The notes: generated by a model from the letters alone, not told the origin. DNA of 8,710 nt from Akkermansiaceae bacterium (GCA_011524615.1 WTJZ01000201.1:1-8710); one strand, 5' to 3'; shown: positions 1-6,750, counted from the first letter of the stretch. Numbers and translations are program-made.

Positions 1-648
1 ATGCTTCTCACTCTCAGATCCACACAGATAGAGCTCCTGCCAGATAAGGCTCTCTACCTTCCTAGCGAGCAGACTCTGATCCTATCAGACGTCCATCTAG
101 GTAAGGCTCAGACCTTCCAGAAGTCAGGCATCCCTGTGCCCGAAGGAGATGATGCGCTAGACCTATCACGGATCTCCACCCTCCTCTCATCACGAGAGAC
201 ACGCCACCTCATTATCGCTGGTGACCTCTTTCATTCCAGAGAGGGAACGACACCAGAGCTCATCGACCTCCTACAGCGCTGGCTAGAGAGTCACGATGTC
301 CAGGTCACCCTCGTCATCGGGAACCATGATGAGGATGTCCTCTCACGCTGTCGACACCTCCCAATGGAGACCATCGAGCGGATGACTATCGGAGAGCTAG
401 AGGTCGTCCATGACCCTGCTCATGCTCACGCCAGCCCATTCTCCATCTGTGGCCATATTCATCCCGTCGTCGTCTTAACTGAAGGCCGAGGCACTGCCCA
501 CCGACTCCCCTGTTACCACCTGACCGACTCTATGCTCACTCTACCGTCCTTCGGCAGCTTCACCGGCGGTAAGGTCGCCAAAACTGAACCAGGGCACCGC
601 CTCTTCGTCATGCATCAGGAACGAGTCATCGAAGTACCCGTGACATAA
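1..648 (+). CDS. pdeM: PdeM-like metallophosphoesterase (ligase-associated DNA damage response endonuclease family)
   Basis: This is a calcineurin-like metallophosphoesterase of about 215 residues, the usual size of the PdeM family. PdeM proteins are commonly encoded with an ATP-dependent DNA ligase, an Lhr-type helicase and a nuclease, and are thought to act in DNA repair in the cytoplasm. The metal-binding motifs appear in the expected order: DVHLGK (residues 30-35), GDLFHS (74-79), GNHD (107-110), a lone His in VVHDP (about 137) and GHIHP (151-155). No signal peptide is seen. The ATG is the first base of the window, so a start further upstream and the upstream partners cannot be excluded or seen. 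The TAA stop lies in an A-run that begins a hairpin. No ligase or helicase gene is present downstream; the next genes lie on the other strand. The fold is certain; the PdeM subfamily is assigned from length and motif spacing. Confidence 0.85.
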   Translation: MLLTLRSTQIELLPDKALYLPSEQTLILSDVHLGKAQTFQKSGIPVPEGDDALDLSRISTLLSSRETRHLIIAGDLFHSREGTTPELIDLLQRWLESHDVQVTLVIGNHDEDVLSRCRHLPMETIERMTIGELEVVHDPAHAHASPFSICGHIHPVVVLTEGRGTAHRLPCYHLTDSMLTLPSFGSFTGGKVAKTEPGHRLFVMHQERVIEVPVT

Positions 649-685
649 AAAAAAGAGACGCTGGCTCTCTCAAACCAGCGCCTCT
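647..685 (-). terminator. Intrinsic terminator for minus-strand transcription
   Basis: The 11-bp stem pairs 654-664 with 675-685, has one A-C mismatch and a 10-nt loop. Read on the minus strand, the stem (CCAGCG/CGCTGG core) is followed by a run of eight U. That is the intrinsic terminator arrangement for transcripts arriving from the small frame at 885-703 or from the aminopeptidase further upstream. On the plus strand no T-run follows, so it would at most stabilise the 3' end of the phosphoesterase mRNA, whose stop codon lies in the A-run. Confidence 0.7.
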
Positions 686-702
686 GCACATGAATAATTG
701 AT

Positions 703-885
703 TTACTCTCTCCGAAAGACGGATAGAACTAACAAACCACATCCCAGAAGCATACTCATCAACGACTCTGGAATAGTAGCGTGATAATGAAAGGCCATCG
801 CAGCAATCCCCTGCTCGATCTCCATGAACTCATGAGATCTCACTCCACTCTCGTGGAATTCAGTAAGAAGCATTAAACCTTTCAT
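703..885 (-). pseudogene. Short PEP-CTERM-like frame, possible remnant of an exosortase substrate gene
   Basis: This 60-residue frame ends in a tripartite tail: IPES in place of the usual PEP, a hydrophobic stretch of about 15 residues rich in Leu, Met and Gly, then a short charged end, FRRE. That layout resembles the PEP-CTERM sorting signal recognised by exosortase in many Verrucomicrobiota and other Gram-negative bacteria. What precedes it is only about 37 residues without a signal peptide, whereas PEP-CTERM proteins normally begin with one and are much longer. No good ribosome binding site is seen before the ATG. A strong minus-strand terminator follows 18 bases after the stop, and the repeat element lies upstream. 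I read it as the 3' end of a decayed surface-protein gene. It could also be a chance frame or a small membrane peptide. Confidence 0.35.
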
Positions 886-948
886 GCTTCACACTATGAC
901 ACCCCCTATCTGAAAGTAACCTTAACGACCTCGCTTTTGTCCCACCTC

Positions 949-1122
949 GGGTAGCGCGATCTTGCCAAGATCGCGGAATCAGGGTGCTTCTTAGCCTGAG
1001 CCTCGGGCCAAGGGTTGTAGCCTAGCGCAGGGATCTTAAATGTGAGCCTCAGGGAGTCCTTGAACCCGCGCTTTTCTTCGCCCCCCGCTGATTCCGTCCT
1101 TTCGGCGAAAGGACGCCGGGTA
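949..1122. repeat. REPIN-like element: two inverted 21-nt hairpins bounding a ~105-bp spacer
   Basis: The left hairpin (955-975) has the perfect 9-bp arms CGCGATCTT and AAGATCGCG with loop GCC, and is followed by GAATCAG (976-982). The right hairpin (1095-1115) has 9-bp arms; read on the minus strand they are CGTCCTTTC and GAAAGGACG, again with loop GCC and again followed by GAATCAG (minus strand of 1088-1094). Both ends therefore share loop, stem length and 3' flank in inverted orientation while the stem sequences differ. GTAG directly precedes the left hairpin, recalling the tetranucleotide beside REP hairpins; the right one lacks it. CGGGTA flanks both sides in direct orientation (948-953 and 1117-1122). 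A second partial copy is at 8644-8710. The element ends 7 bp from the aminopeptidase stop codon, a typical intergenic REP position, where it may protect mRNA 3' ends. No transposase is in the window. Confidence 0.7.
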
Positions 1123-1129
1123 TCCACCC

Positions 1130-2233
1130 TTATGGGTTCAGGCTCTGGAGAGCATCGAGGGTGAAGCGCCCGTCCTTACGGATACAGACATCATCGAACC
1201 AGATCTCACCGCCACCGTAATCAGGGCGCTGGATGTTGACCATATCCCAGTGCACCTGGGAGCGGTTTCCGTTATCAGCCTCCTCATAGGCCTGTCCTGG
1301 GGTAAAGTGGAAGGACCCATCAATCTTCTCATCGAAGAGGATATCACGCATTGGCTCCTTAATCACAGGGTTCATCGCGATAGCGAACTCTCCAATGTAT
1401 CTCGCCCCAGCATCAGAGTCTAGGATCTCATTCAGCTCCTTAGACTTACCACCTGCAGCAGTAGCCTCGACGATCTTACCGTTCTCAAAGGTAAGCTTAA
1501 TCCCATCAAAGTGAATCCCGCGGTAAATGGTCGGTGCATTATATGAAATCACTCCGTTAACAGAATCTTTCACCGGAGCAGCAAAGACCTCCCCATCAGG
1601 TAAGTTATAATTCCCTGCGCAGACGATTGCTGGGATATCCTTGATCGAGAAGGTTAACTCCGTTCCCTCACCCGTGATACGCACCTTGTCAGTCTGATCC
1701 ATCAGCTCCTTGAGAGCCTCCATTCCGCCTAATAGAGAACGGTAATCATAGAGACACACATCAAAGAAGAAGTTCTCAAAGGCCTCAGTACTCATACTCG
1801 CCTGTTGAGCCATCGCTGGATGTGGCCAGCGGAGCACGCACCACTTCGTCTTTTTGACTCTATGGTCTAGCACAGGACGCATATGCTTCATCACGAGCTG
1901 GTTCTGGTCAGAAGGAACATCGCTAGACTCGGCCGTATTATGACTACCTCTAATCGCGATATAAGCATCCATCTTCTCCATCTCAGCCATCAGTAGATCA
2001 CTACTAATCGCGTATTGCTCATCTGTCGCACCTAGGAACATCTCACGTGTAATGCGGGCATTATGCAGTCTGATGAATGGGGTTCCACCTACTTCTCTCG
2101 CCTTACGGATCAGAGCCAGGCCCATCTCCTCAGGAATATCAAAGAGCTCTATGAGTACCTTCTCTCCCTTCTGAAGGTCTACCGAATACGTAATCAACTG
2201 ATCTGCAAGCGCGTCTATTCTTGGGTCGTGCAT
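1130..2233 (-). CDS. M29-family metallo-aminopeptidase
   Basis: This is a peptidase of the M29 (AmpS/thermophilic aminopeptidase) family, a cytoplasmic two-metal enzyme that releases N-terminal residues from peptides. The likely metal ligands appear in family order in the C-terminal half: the Glu of PDGEVFAAP, the Glu of YIGEFA, the His of GSFHF, and the His and Asp of SQVHWDMV. The frame is open up to 2299, but the family normally begins with a pattern like MDPRI-LA-L-YS. I therefore place the start at the ATG on 2233-2231 (MHDPRIDALADQL), giving 367 residues, near family length. An AGG lies about 4 bases before that ATG. The 22 residues of the longer version (MRFLREVAK...) show no family similarity that I recognise. 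It is transcribed divergently from the suf operon across an AT-rich region. A repeat hairpin begins 15 bases after the stop codon. Confidence 0.88.
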   Translation of the reverse strand: MHDPRIDALADQLITYSVDLQKGEKVLIELFDIPEEMGLALIRKAREVGGTPFIRLHNARITREMFLGATDEQYAISSDLLMAEMEKMDAYIAIRGSHNTAESSDVPSDQNQLVMKHMRPVLDHRVKKTKWCVLRWPHPAMAQQASMSTEAFENFFFDVCLYDYRSLLGGMEALKELMDQTDKVRITGEGTELTFSIKDIPAIVCAGNYNLPDGEVFAAPVKDSVNGVISYNAPTIYRGIHFDGIKLTFENGKIVEATAAGGKSKELNEILDSDAGARYIGEFAIAMNPVIKEPMRDILFDEKIDGSFHFTPGQAYEEADNGNRSQVHWDMVNIQRPDYGGGEIWFDDVCIRKDGRFTLDALQSLNP

Positions 2234-2377
2234 ACCTAAAAGTTGAGTCAACTTGATCAAAATTGCAACTGGTTTAGCAACCTCTCTCAGGAATCTCACC
2301 CTCTCATCTAGGCCATTTTGTCTCCGTTTTGATGTTCACTAGATCTGGAAATATCTTCTCAATAAATTCTAAACAAG

Positions 2378-2419
2378 TTGTGAATAACTCGCTCAAAAGT
2401 TATTCCGAGTTATTCACAA
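2378..2419. repeat. Perfect 14-bp inverted repeat containing two DnaA-box-like 9-mers
   Basis: TTGTGAATAACTCG (2378-2391) is the exact reverse complement of CGAGTTATTCACAA (2406-2419), separated by 14 bases. Each arm contains TTATTCACA (plus strand 2410-2418; minus strand of 2380-2388), which fits the DnaA box pattern TTATNCACA. A third AGTTATTC lies inside the loop at 2398-2405. Weaker related 9-mers are TTATGCAAA (2448-2456), TGTTCCACA on the minus strand (2479-2487) and CTGTTCACA (2599-2607). No T-run follows the repeat, so it is not an intrinsic terminator. It could be a DnaA-bound regulatory site, part of an origin, or the operator of another dimeric regulator. Confidence 0.55.
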
Positions 2420-2601
2420 TTCTATTTTGTCGCATCCTGAGTCACACTTATGCAAAGTTGTTAAACGAGTTATTAAACTGTGGAACACCTTTATTTGTAA
2501 TGAGGAACGCTGATTAAGCGCAGTTATTAACACGCTTAAGAAGAAGAGTTTATGATTTTTAATTATTTCTTTTCTCTCCTCTCTTATCGTTTCCAGAACT
2601 G

Positions 2602-2632
2602 TTCACAAACCATGAAAAACAATAATTAGAAT
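2602..2632 (+). promoter_or_regulatory. Candidate promoter of the fur-sufCBD operon
   Basis: TTCACA (2602-2607) and TAGAAT (2627-2632) each differ from the sigma-70 consensus by one base, but the 19-bp spacer is longer than ideal. The TAGAAT hexamer lies inside the 7-1-7 palindrome, the position expected for repression by a Fur-type protein. An alternative is TTGACA at 2662-2667, which would put the -10 across the proposed TTG start and require a start further in. This is a motif match only. Confidence 0.3.
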
Positions 2633-2640
2633 AATTCTAA
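2626..2640. promoter_or_regulatory. 7-1-7 palindrome, candidate Fur/PerR-family operator
   Basis: TTAGAAT, a central A, and ATTCTAA form a perfect 7-1-7 inverted repeat, the architecture of Fur, PerR and Zur boxes (the B. subtilis PerR box is TTATAAT-N-ATTATAA). It lies 46 bases before the start of a Fur-family regulator gene that leads the suf operon. Autoregulation and control of sufCBD by that protein is the simplest reading. The geometry and location are seen; the binding is inferred. Confidence 0.6.
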
Positions 2641-2686
2641 AAAGACTTGATCTCTCAAAATTTGACATTACGTTGCAGCTCCTATT

Positions 2687-3097
2687 TTGAGCACTGTAGA
2701 GATAAATCAAGATCCATTTAACGGCTTACGCATGACCAAGCAGCGTAAGGTCGTCTATGATGTATTGTTAGAGGATCGTGATCATCCTACCGCTCAAACG
2801 ATCTTTGAACGATCACAGGCTAAACTACCGACTGTCTCACTGGCGACTATCTATAATTGCTTAGATGCTCTAGTAAGCCATCAGGTAGTGCGTCAGGTGA
2901 ATGTCGACCGTGAACCGAGTCGCTATTGTGCGAATCTCTCAGAACACGGCCATTTTCACGATAAAGAGTCCGGTGAGGTACTGGACATCAAATTCAAGCC
3001 AAACGTCTCTATAGCGGACTTTCTGGACCTTCCAGAGGGTGCTGTGATCGAAGATCTCGAACTTAATATTAAAGGATTTCTAAAAACACATTCATAA
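2687..3097 (+). CDS. Fur-family transcriptional regulator, Irr-like, first gene of the suf operon
   Basis: This is a Fur-superfamily DNA-binding protein of about 136 residues. The N-terminal winged helix includes GLRMTKQRKVVYDVL and the recognition region TVSLATIYNCLDALV (about residues 49-63). The dimerisation domain contains SEHGHFHDKESGEVLDI, with His at about 87, 89 and 91. Classical Fur has Cys pairs just after this segment that bind structural zinc; here they are absent, and the only cysteines are in YNC and RYC. That recalls Irr, the haem/iron-responsive branch. The open frame allows a TTG start at 2687 or an ATG at 2732. I keep TTG because Fur proteins usually have about 10-15 residues before the RMT motif, but neither has a clear ribosome binding site. 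The stop is 3 bases from the sufC start, so it is co-transcribed and probably translationally coupled. It likely controls the operon through the palindrome upstream. Confidence 0.82.
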   Translation: MSTVEINQDPFNGLRMTKQRKVVYDVLLEDRDHPTAQTIFERSQAKLPTVSLATIYNCLDALVSHQVVRQVNVDREPSRYCANLSEHGHFHDKESGEVLDIKFKPNVSIADFLDLPEGAVIEDLELNIKGFLKTHS

Positions 3098-3100
3098 ATC

Positions 3101-3850
3101 ATGAGCCTCATCGTAAATAACCTCCAAGCAAATATCGACGACTCTCCAATTCTTAAGGGTCTCAACCTCGAAGTTCCAAAAGGCGAAGTACACGCTATCA
3201 TGGGGCCGAACGGATCTGGTAAGTCAACTCTCTCAAAGGTGATCGCTGGTCACGAAGACTATGAAGTCACCGGTGGATCTGTGACTCTCGACGGACAAGA
3301 CCTCCTCGATATGGAGATCGACGAGCGTTCACGTGCAGGTCTCTTCCTCGCATTCCAATACCCAATGGAAGTACCAGGTGTCTCTAACGCGAACTTCATC
3401 CGTGCAGCACTGCAAGCACGTTTACCAAAAGGTGAAGAGCTCGACGCGGTAGCATACTATAAGTCTCTCTATGAGAAGATGGACATCCTCGAGATGGATC
3501 GTAAGTTCACCGCGCGTGCCGTGAACGAAGGATTCTCAGGTGGTGAGAAGAAGCGTAACGAGATCCTCCAGATGATGATGCTCGATCCTACCTTCTGTAT
3601 TCTGGATGAGACAGACTCAGGTCTCGATATTGATGCTCTTAAGATCGTATCTCAGGGTGTCAACGCGATGCGTTCACCTGAGCGTGGCTTCCTCGTGATC
3701 ACGCACTACCAGCGTCTCCTCGACTACATCAAGCCAGACGTAGTACACGTCCTCTCAGACGGACAGATCGTCAGAACAGGCGGTCCTGAGCTCGCACATG
3801 AGCTCGAAGAGAGCGGATACGACTTCCTCAAGGAGCCAGTAACGGCATAA
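3101..3850 (+). CDS. sufC: SufC, Fe-S cluster assembly ATPase
   Basis: SufC is the ABC-type ATPase of the cytosolic SufBC2D scaffold, where ATP binding drives the rearrangement needed to build an Fe-S cluster. At 249 residues it has family length. Walker A is GPNGSGKS (residues 35-42), the signature is FSGGEKKRNEI (about 145-155) with the KKR-E typical of SufC, Walker B with its Glu is CILDETDSGLD (Asp169, Glu170), and the H-loop is in VITHYQ (about 200). The TDSGLD form of the D-loop is characteristic of SufC. No Shine-Dalgarno sequence precedes the ATG, but the upstream stop is only 3 bases away, consistent with translational coupling. sufB follows after 19 bases. Codon use is strongly biased towards CTC, CGT, ATC and AAG, consistent with high expression. 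Confidence 0.97.
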   Translation: MSLIVNNLQANIDDSPILKGLNLEVPKGEVHAIMGPNGSGKSTLSKVIAGHEDYEVTGGSVTLDGQDLLDMEIDERSRAGLFLAFQYPMEVPGVSNANFIRAALQARLPKGEELDAVAYYKSLYEKMDILEMDRKFTARAVNEGFSGGEKKRNEILQMMMLDPTFCILDETDSGLDIDALKIVSQGVNAMRSPERGFLVITHYQRLLDYIKPDVVHVLSDGQIVRTGGPELAHELEESGYDFLKEPVTA

Positions 3851-3869
3851 CCCCAACCAGTTCAGAATA

Positions 3870-5315
3870 ATGTCAGCATATGAAATGAATGAGGACGCGG
3901 TCCTCGATGACGACACCAAGGACGCGATCGATATCGACCGTTCGGTTGGTGACTTCACCTTCCCTGAGAATCACAAGTACGACGCTGGATACGGTCTCTC
4001 ACAGGACACAGTGAACTACATCTCAGACGTGAAGAAGGAGAAGGACTGGATCCGTGAGTTCCGTCACAAGGCTCTCGACGTCTTCAATGACAAGCCTCTC
4101 CCAACCAACTGGGCGACAGATGACCTTAAGAATATCGACTTTGACGCGATTCGTTATTACCTCTCAGACGGTCAAGCTCCTAAGCGTAGCTGGGACGACG
4201 TACCTGCAGAGGTTCTCGAGACCTTCGAGCGTCTCGGTGTACCTGAGCAGGAGCGTGCGTTCCTCGCAGGGGTAGAGGCACAGTACGACTCTGAGGCGGC
4301 TTACTCTAACATGAAGGAGGAGCTCACCAAGAAGGGTGTGATCTTCGTAAACTCGACAGAGGGACTCCGCGAGCATGAGGAGATCTTCCGTCCATGGTTC
4401 GGTAAGGTGATCCCAACAGGGGATAACAAGTTCTCAGCGCTTAACAGTGCTGTATTCTCAGGTGGTTCATTCATCTACATTCCTAAGGGCGTCAAGCTGG
4501 AGCAACCTCTCCAGGCATACTTCCGTATTAACTCTGAGAACTTTGGTCAGTTTGAGCGTACACTCATCATTGCGGATGAGGGTGCTGAGCTTACCTACAT
4601 GGAGGGATGTACTGCTCCTAAGTTCGAGACCGCTACTCTCCACTCAGCGGTAGTAGAGCTCGTCGCGATGAAGGATGCTAAGATCCAGTACATCACCGTT
4701 CAGAACTGGTCATCGAACGTCTTCAACCTCGTAACGAAGCGTGGTGTCGCACATGAGAACGCAGAGATCCGTTGGATCGACTGTAACATCGGTTCTCGTC
4801 TCACGATGAAGTACCCAGGCGTCGTCATGAAGGGCCGCAAGGCTCGTGGTGAGGTGATCTCTATCGCTCTCGCTTCTGACGGTCAGGAGCAAGACACAGG
4901 TGCTAAGATGATCCACGCCGCAGATGAGACGACCTCTAACGTTGTTTCTAAGTCGATCTCAGTAGGCAAGGGACGTTCTACCTATCGTGGTCAAGTTCAC
5001 ATTCCTAAGCACCTCAAAGGGTGTAAGAACAATACCGAGTGTGATGCTCTCCTCATCAATGCGAACTCTCGTACTGATACATACCCAGCGATCACCGTTC
5101 GTGGTAACCAACACGCGACGCAGCACGAGGCATCTGTCTCGCAAGTGTCAGAGGAGATGCTCTTCTACATGCAGCAGCGTGGTATCTCAGAGGGTGAGGC
5201 GATGTCACTCGCTGTGAATGGCTTCATCAACGATCTCGCACGTGAGTTCCCAATGGAATACAGCGTCGAGCTCAAGCGTCTGATCGAACTCGAAATGGAA
5301 GGATCAGTAGGGTAA
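3870..5315 (+). CDS. sufB: SufB, Fe-S cluster scaffold protein
   Basis: SufB is the scaffold subunit of SufBC2D that receives sulfur and, with SufD, holds the nascent cluster. It has 481 residues, normal for the family. The core beta-helix region carries IYIPKGVKLEQPLQAYFRIN, the family hallmark, and MEGCTAP. Near the C-terminus, NTECDALL supplies Cys391, equivalent to the E. coli cysteine implicated in sulfur acceptance and cluster binding. QHEASVSQ supplies His419 and Glu420, equivalent to residues needed for cluster assembly, and the RGISEGEAMSLAVNGFI segment is the SufC-binding end. The first 30 residues are acidic and look like a lineage-specific extension. Shine-Dalgarno signal is weak. 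It lies between sufC (19 bases) and sufD (29 bases). Confidence 0.97.
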   Translation: MSAYEMNEDAVLDDDTKDAIDIDRSVGDFTFPENHKYDAGYGLSQDTVNYISDVKKEKDWIREFRHKALDVFNDKPLPTNWATDDLKNIDFDAIRYYLSDGQAPKRSWDDVPAEVLETFERLGVPEQERAFLAGVEAQYDSEAAYSNMKEELTKKGVIFVNSTEGLREHEEIFRPWFGKVIPTGDNKFSALNSAVFSGGSFIYIPKGVKLEQPLQAYFRINSENFGQFERTLIIADEGAELTYMEGCTAPKFETATLHSAVVELVAMKDAKIQYITVQNWSSNVFNLVTKRGVAHENAEIRWIDCNIGSRLTMKYPGVVMKGRKARGEVISIALASDGQEQDTGAKMIHAADETTSNVVSKSISVGKGRSTYRGQVHIPKHLKGCKNNTECDALLINANSRTDTYPAITVRGNQHATQHEASVSQVSEEMLFYMQQRGISEGEAMSLAVNGFINDLAREFPMEYSVELKRLIELEMEGSVG

Positions 5316-5344
5316 TCCGCAAACTATAAAGAAAGATTTTATAT

Positions 5345-6607
5345 ATGTCAGAAGTTTTAGAAGATTTCACCGTTGCTCCAGGAGCACCTCTTGAGGATGC
5401 ACCAGAGTGGTTTAACGCACTACGTGCACAAGGCCTAGAGGCCTACAATGCGGCAGAATGGCCAACCCGTAAGGACGAGAACTGGCGCTTTGGTAAGCCT
5501 AAGCGCGCTCAGATCGCGGAATTAGCCTCTGTAGTAGAGGAGGATACCATGATCGATATCGAGCCTGCTCCAGAGGGCGTGATTCGTTTCACATTCGTGA
5601 ACGGGTTCTGCATGAGCATCGAAGGTGATGCTCCAGAGGGTGTCGTTGCACTCCCTCTGAACCGTGCGATCCACGAAGTTGCGGACCAAATCGAAGGCGC
5701 TGTACCAGCACTACAAGGCAAGCTTGGCTCGGCTAAGCTCGCTGCCTTCCACCGTGCAAACCTAGAGGACGGTGCGGTTATCTACATCGGTGACGGAGTG
5801 AAGCTCGAGCAACCGATCGAGATCGTCAATATCTTCACCGGAGAAGGACGCTCACAGACGTACCTCCACCTCGTTGCAGGTGAGGGGGCGAGCGCTTCTG
5901 TAGTAGAATCCTATGTCTCGGCGAATGACGAGGACGCATCGACTGTTCTCTCTGTCGTAGACGTACAGGCTAAGAAGGGTGCGAACCTGACCTACCTCTG
6001 TACACAGGAGCTCAATGAGAAGAGCCAGCTCATCCGCCTAGGTGACTCCCACGCTGGAGAGCAAGCGGACGCGACTACCGCAGTACTCCACCTCGGTGGT
6101 AGCTGGGTTCGTGACGAGCTCTACTCGACCGTCGAAGGTAAGGAAGCTCAGTGCAAGATCCTCTCCGTAGCAGTGCCTAAGGGTGAGCAGGAGTTCGATC
6201 AGCGTACCTTCCAGCACCATGCGAGCCCTCACTGTTTCAGTGACCTTCTCTATAAGAACGCGCTCTATGGTAAGGCTAAGACCGTCTTCTCTGGACTCAT
6301 CTTCGTTGATGAGGGAGCACACTACACAGATGCTTACCAGACGTGTCGTAACCTCATGATGAGCGATAGCTCAGAGGCGAACTCAATGCCAGGTCTCGAG
6401 ATCAATGCGGACCAAGTGAAGTGCTCGCACGGATCAACCTCTGCTCAGGTCAGTGAGGAAGAGATCTTCTACCTCCAGGCTCGTGGTATCCAAGCAGATG
6501 CCGCTCGCCAAATGATCGCAGAAGGGTTCTGCGCCGATGTCTTCCAGAAGCTCCAAAACGAGAAACTAGAAGAAATCGCGATCCAAACCCTCGCTTCTTC
6601 ATTCTAA
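5345..6607 (+). CDS. sufD: SufD, Fe-S cluster assembly protein
   Basis: SufD is the SufB paralogue that completes the SufBC2D complex and is needed for iron entry. It has 420 residues. The N-terminal part is typical of SufD (EWPTRKDENWRF). The middle shows the beta-helix with YIGDGVKLEQPIEIVNIF, and QRTFQHHASPHCFSDLLYKNAL followed by FSGLIFVDEGAHYTDAYQTCRNLMMSD. The key region KCSHGSTSAQVSEEEIFYLQARGI carries Cys360 and His362, matching the conserved His360 of E. coli SufD. A modest AAAGAAAGA precedes the ATG. The operon ends here with two hairpins; no sufS, sufE or sufU follows in the window, so the cysteine desulfurase must be encoded elsewhere. Confidence 0.95.
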   Translation: MSEVLEDFTVAPGAPLEDAPEWFNALRAQGLEAYNAAEWPTRKDENWRFGKPKRAQIAELASVVEEDTMIDIEPAPEGVIRFTFVNGFCMSIEGDAPEGVVALPLNRAIHEVADQIEGAVPALQGKLGSAKLAAFHRANLEDGAVIYIGDGVKLEQPIEIVNIFTGEGRSQTYLHLVAGEGASASVVESYVSANDEDASTVLSVVDVQAKKGANLTYLCTQELNEKSQLIRLGDSHAGEQADATTAVLHLGGSWVRDELYSTVEGKEAQCKILSVAVPKGEQEFDQRTFQHHASPHCFSDLLYKNALYGKAKTVFSGLIFVDEGAHYTDAYQTCRNLMMSDSSEANSMPGLEINADQVKCSHGSTSAQVSEEEIFYLQARGIQADAARQMIAEGFCADVFQKLQNEKLEEIAIQTLASSF

Positions 6608-6614
6608 TCAATCC

Positions 6615-6634
6615 ACCGAGCACGGCTCGGTTTT
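6615..6634 (+). terminator. First hairpin terminator after sufD
   Basis: A 7-bp GC-rich stem, ACCGAGC (6615-6621) with GCTCGGT (6625-6631), has the 3-base loop ACG and is followed directly by TTTT. It lies 8 bases after the sufD stop and fits an intrinsic terminator. Confidence 0.75.
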
Positions 6635-6642
6635 ATATCCCC

Positions 6643-6673
6643 AAAAAGCAGGATCATCCGATCCTGCTTTTTT
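6643..6673 (+). terminator. Second, strong bidirectional terminator
   Basis: AAAAAGCAGGATC (6643-6655) pairs perfectly with GATCCTGCTTTTT (6660-6672) around a 4-base loop. The T-run extends to 6673, and the leading A-run provides a U-run on the opposite strand, so it should work both ways. It insulates the suf operon from the two-gene cassette downstream. Confidence 0.88.
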
Positions 6674-6715
6674 GTGTTACGAGGTATGTCAGGGATAATT
6701 AACCGCAGCATATAA

Positions 6716-6750
6716 AATGACCTTTTTATAAATTAGTCATTGTAAAAGGT
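6716..6750 (+). promoter_or_regulatory. Candidate operator/promoter of the two-gene cassette
   Basis: Two interleaved inverted repeats are present: AATGAC (6716-6721) with GTCATT (6736-6741), and ACCTTTT (6720-6726) with AAAAGGT (6744-6750). E. coli MqsA binds AACCT/AGGTT palindromes in its own promoter, and the ACCT/AGGT half-sites here resemble those, though with wider spacing. A TATAAA hexamer (6727-6732) between the arms could be a -10, but I see no good -35. The zinc-finger/HTH protein encoded downstream is the natural candidate repressor. Confidence 0.4.

Larger units (their letters stand above)
2234..2686. other. Divergent AT-rich intergenic region (453 bp)
   Basis: This region separates the divergent aminopeptidase and Fur-family genes and is clearly AT-richer than both. 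I see no convincing gene in it; a 62-codon frame at 2329-2517 has low-complexity AT-rich content and no family resemblance. It holds a long perfect inverted repeat with DnaA-box-like 9-mers (2378-2419), further GTTATT-containing motifs near 2468 and 2523, a pyrimidine-rich tract near 2565-2590, and a 7-1-7 palindrome at 2626-2640. Both divergent promoters must lie here. Confidence 0.7.

Noticed and set aside
948..1122. CGGGTA direct repeats on both sides of the repeat element as a target-site duplication
   Set aside because: GGGTAG is also present at the same position in the second copy, so the left one appears to belong to the element itself; without an empty site a duplication cannot be claimed.
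906..1127. A 73-codon minus-strand frame
   Set aside because: It lies almost entirely within the hairpin-bounded repeat element, and its translation follows the palindromes. It is best explained as an accidental frame in a repeat, although such frames may be annotated as hypothetical proteins wherever the repeat occurs.
2234..2299. N-terminal 22-residue extension of the aminopeptidase
   Set aside because: The family start pattern begins at MHDPRIDALADQL; the extension has no family match and lies in what should be the promoter and leader.
2329..2517. A 62-codon plus-strand frame in the divergent intergenic region
   Set aside because: It runs across the inverted repeat with DnaA-like boxes, has no ribosome binding site and no family resemblance, and the translation is what AT-rich non-coding DNA would give.
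4054..5217. Several 60-76 codon frames on both strands inside sufB
   Set aside because: They are shadows caused by the strong codon bias of sufB; their translations are Ser/Leu/Arg-rich low-complexity sequence.
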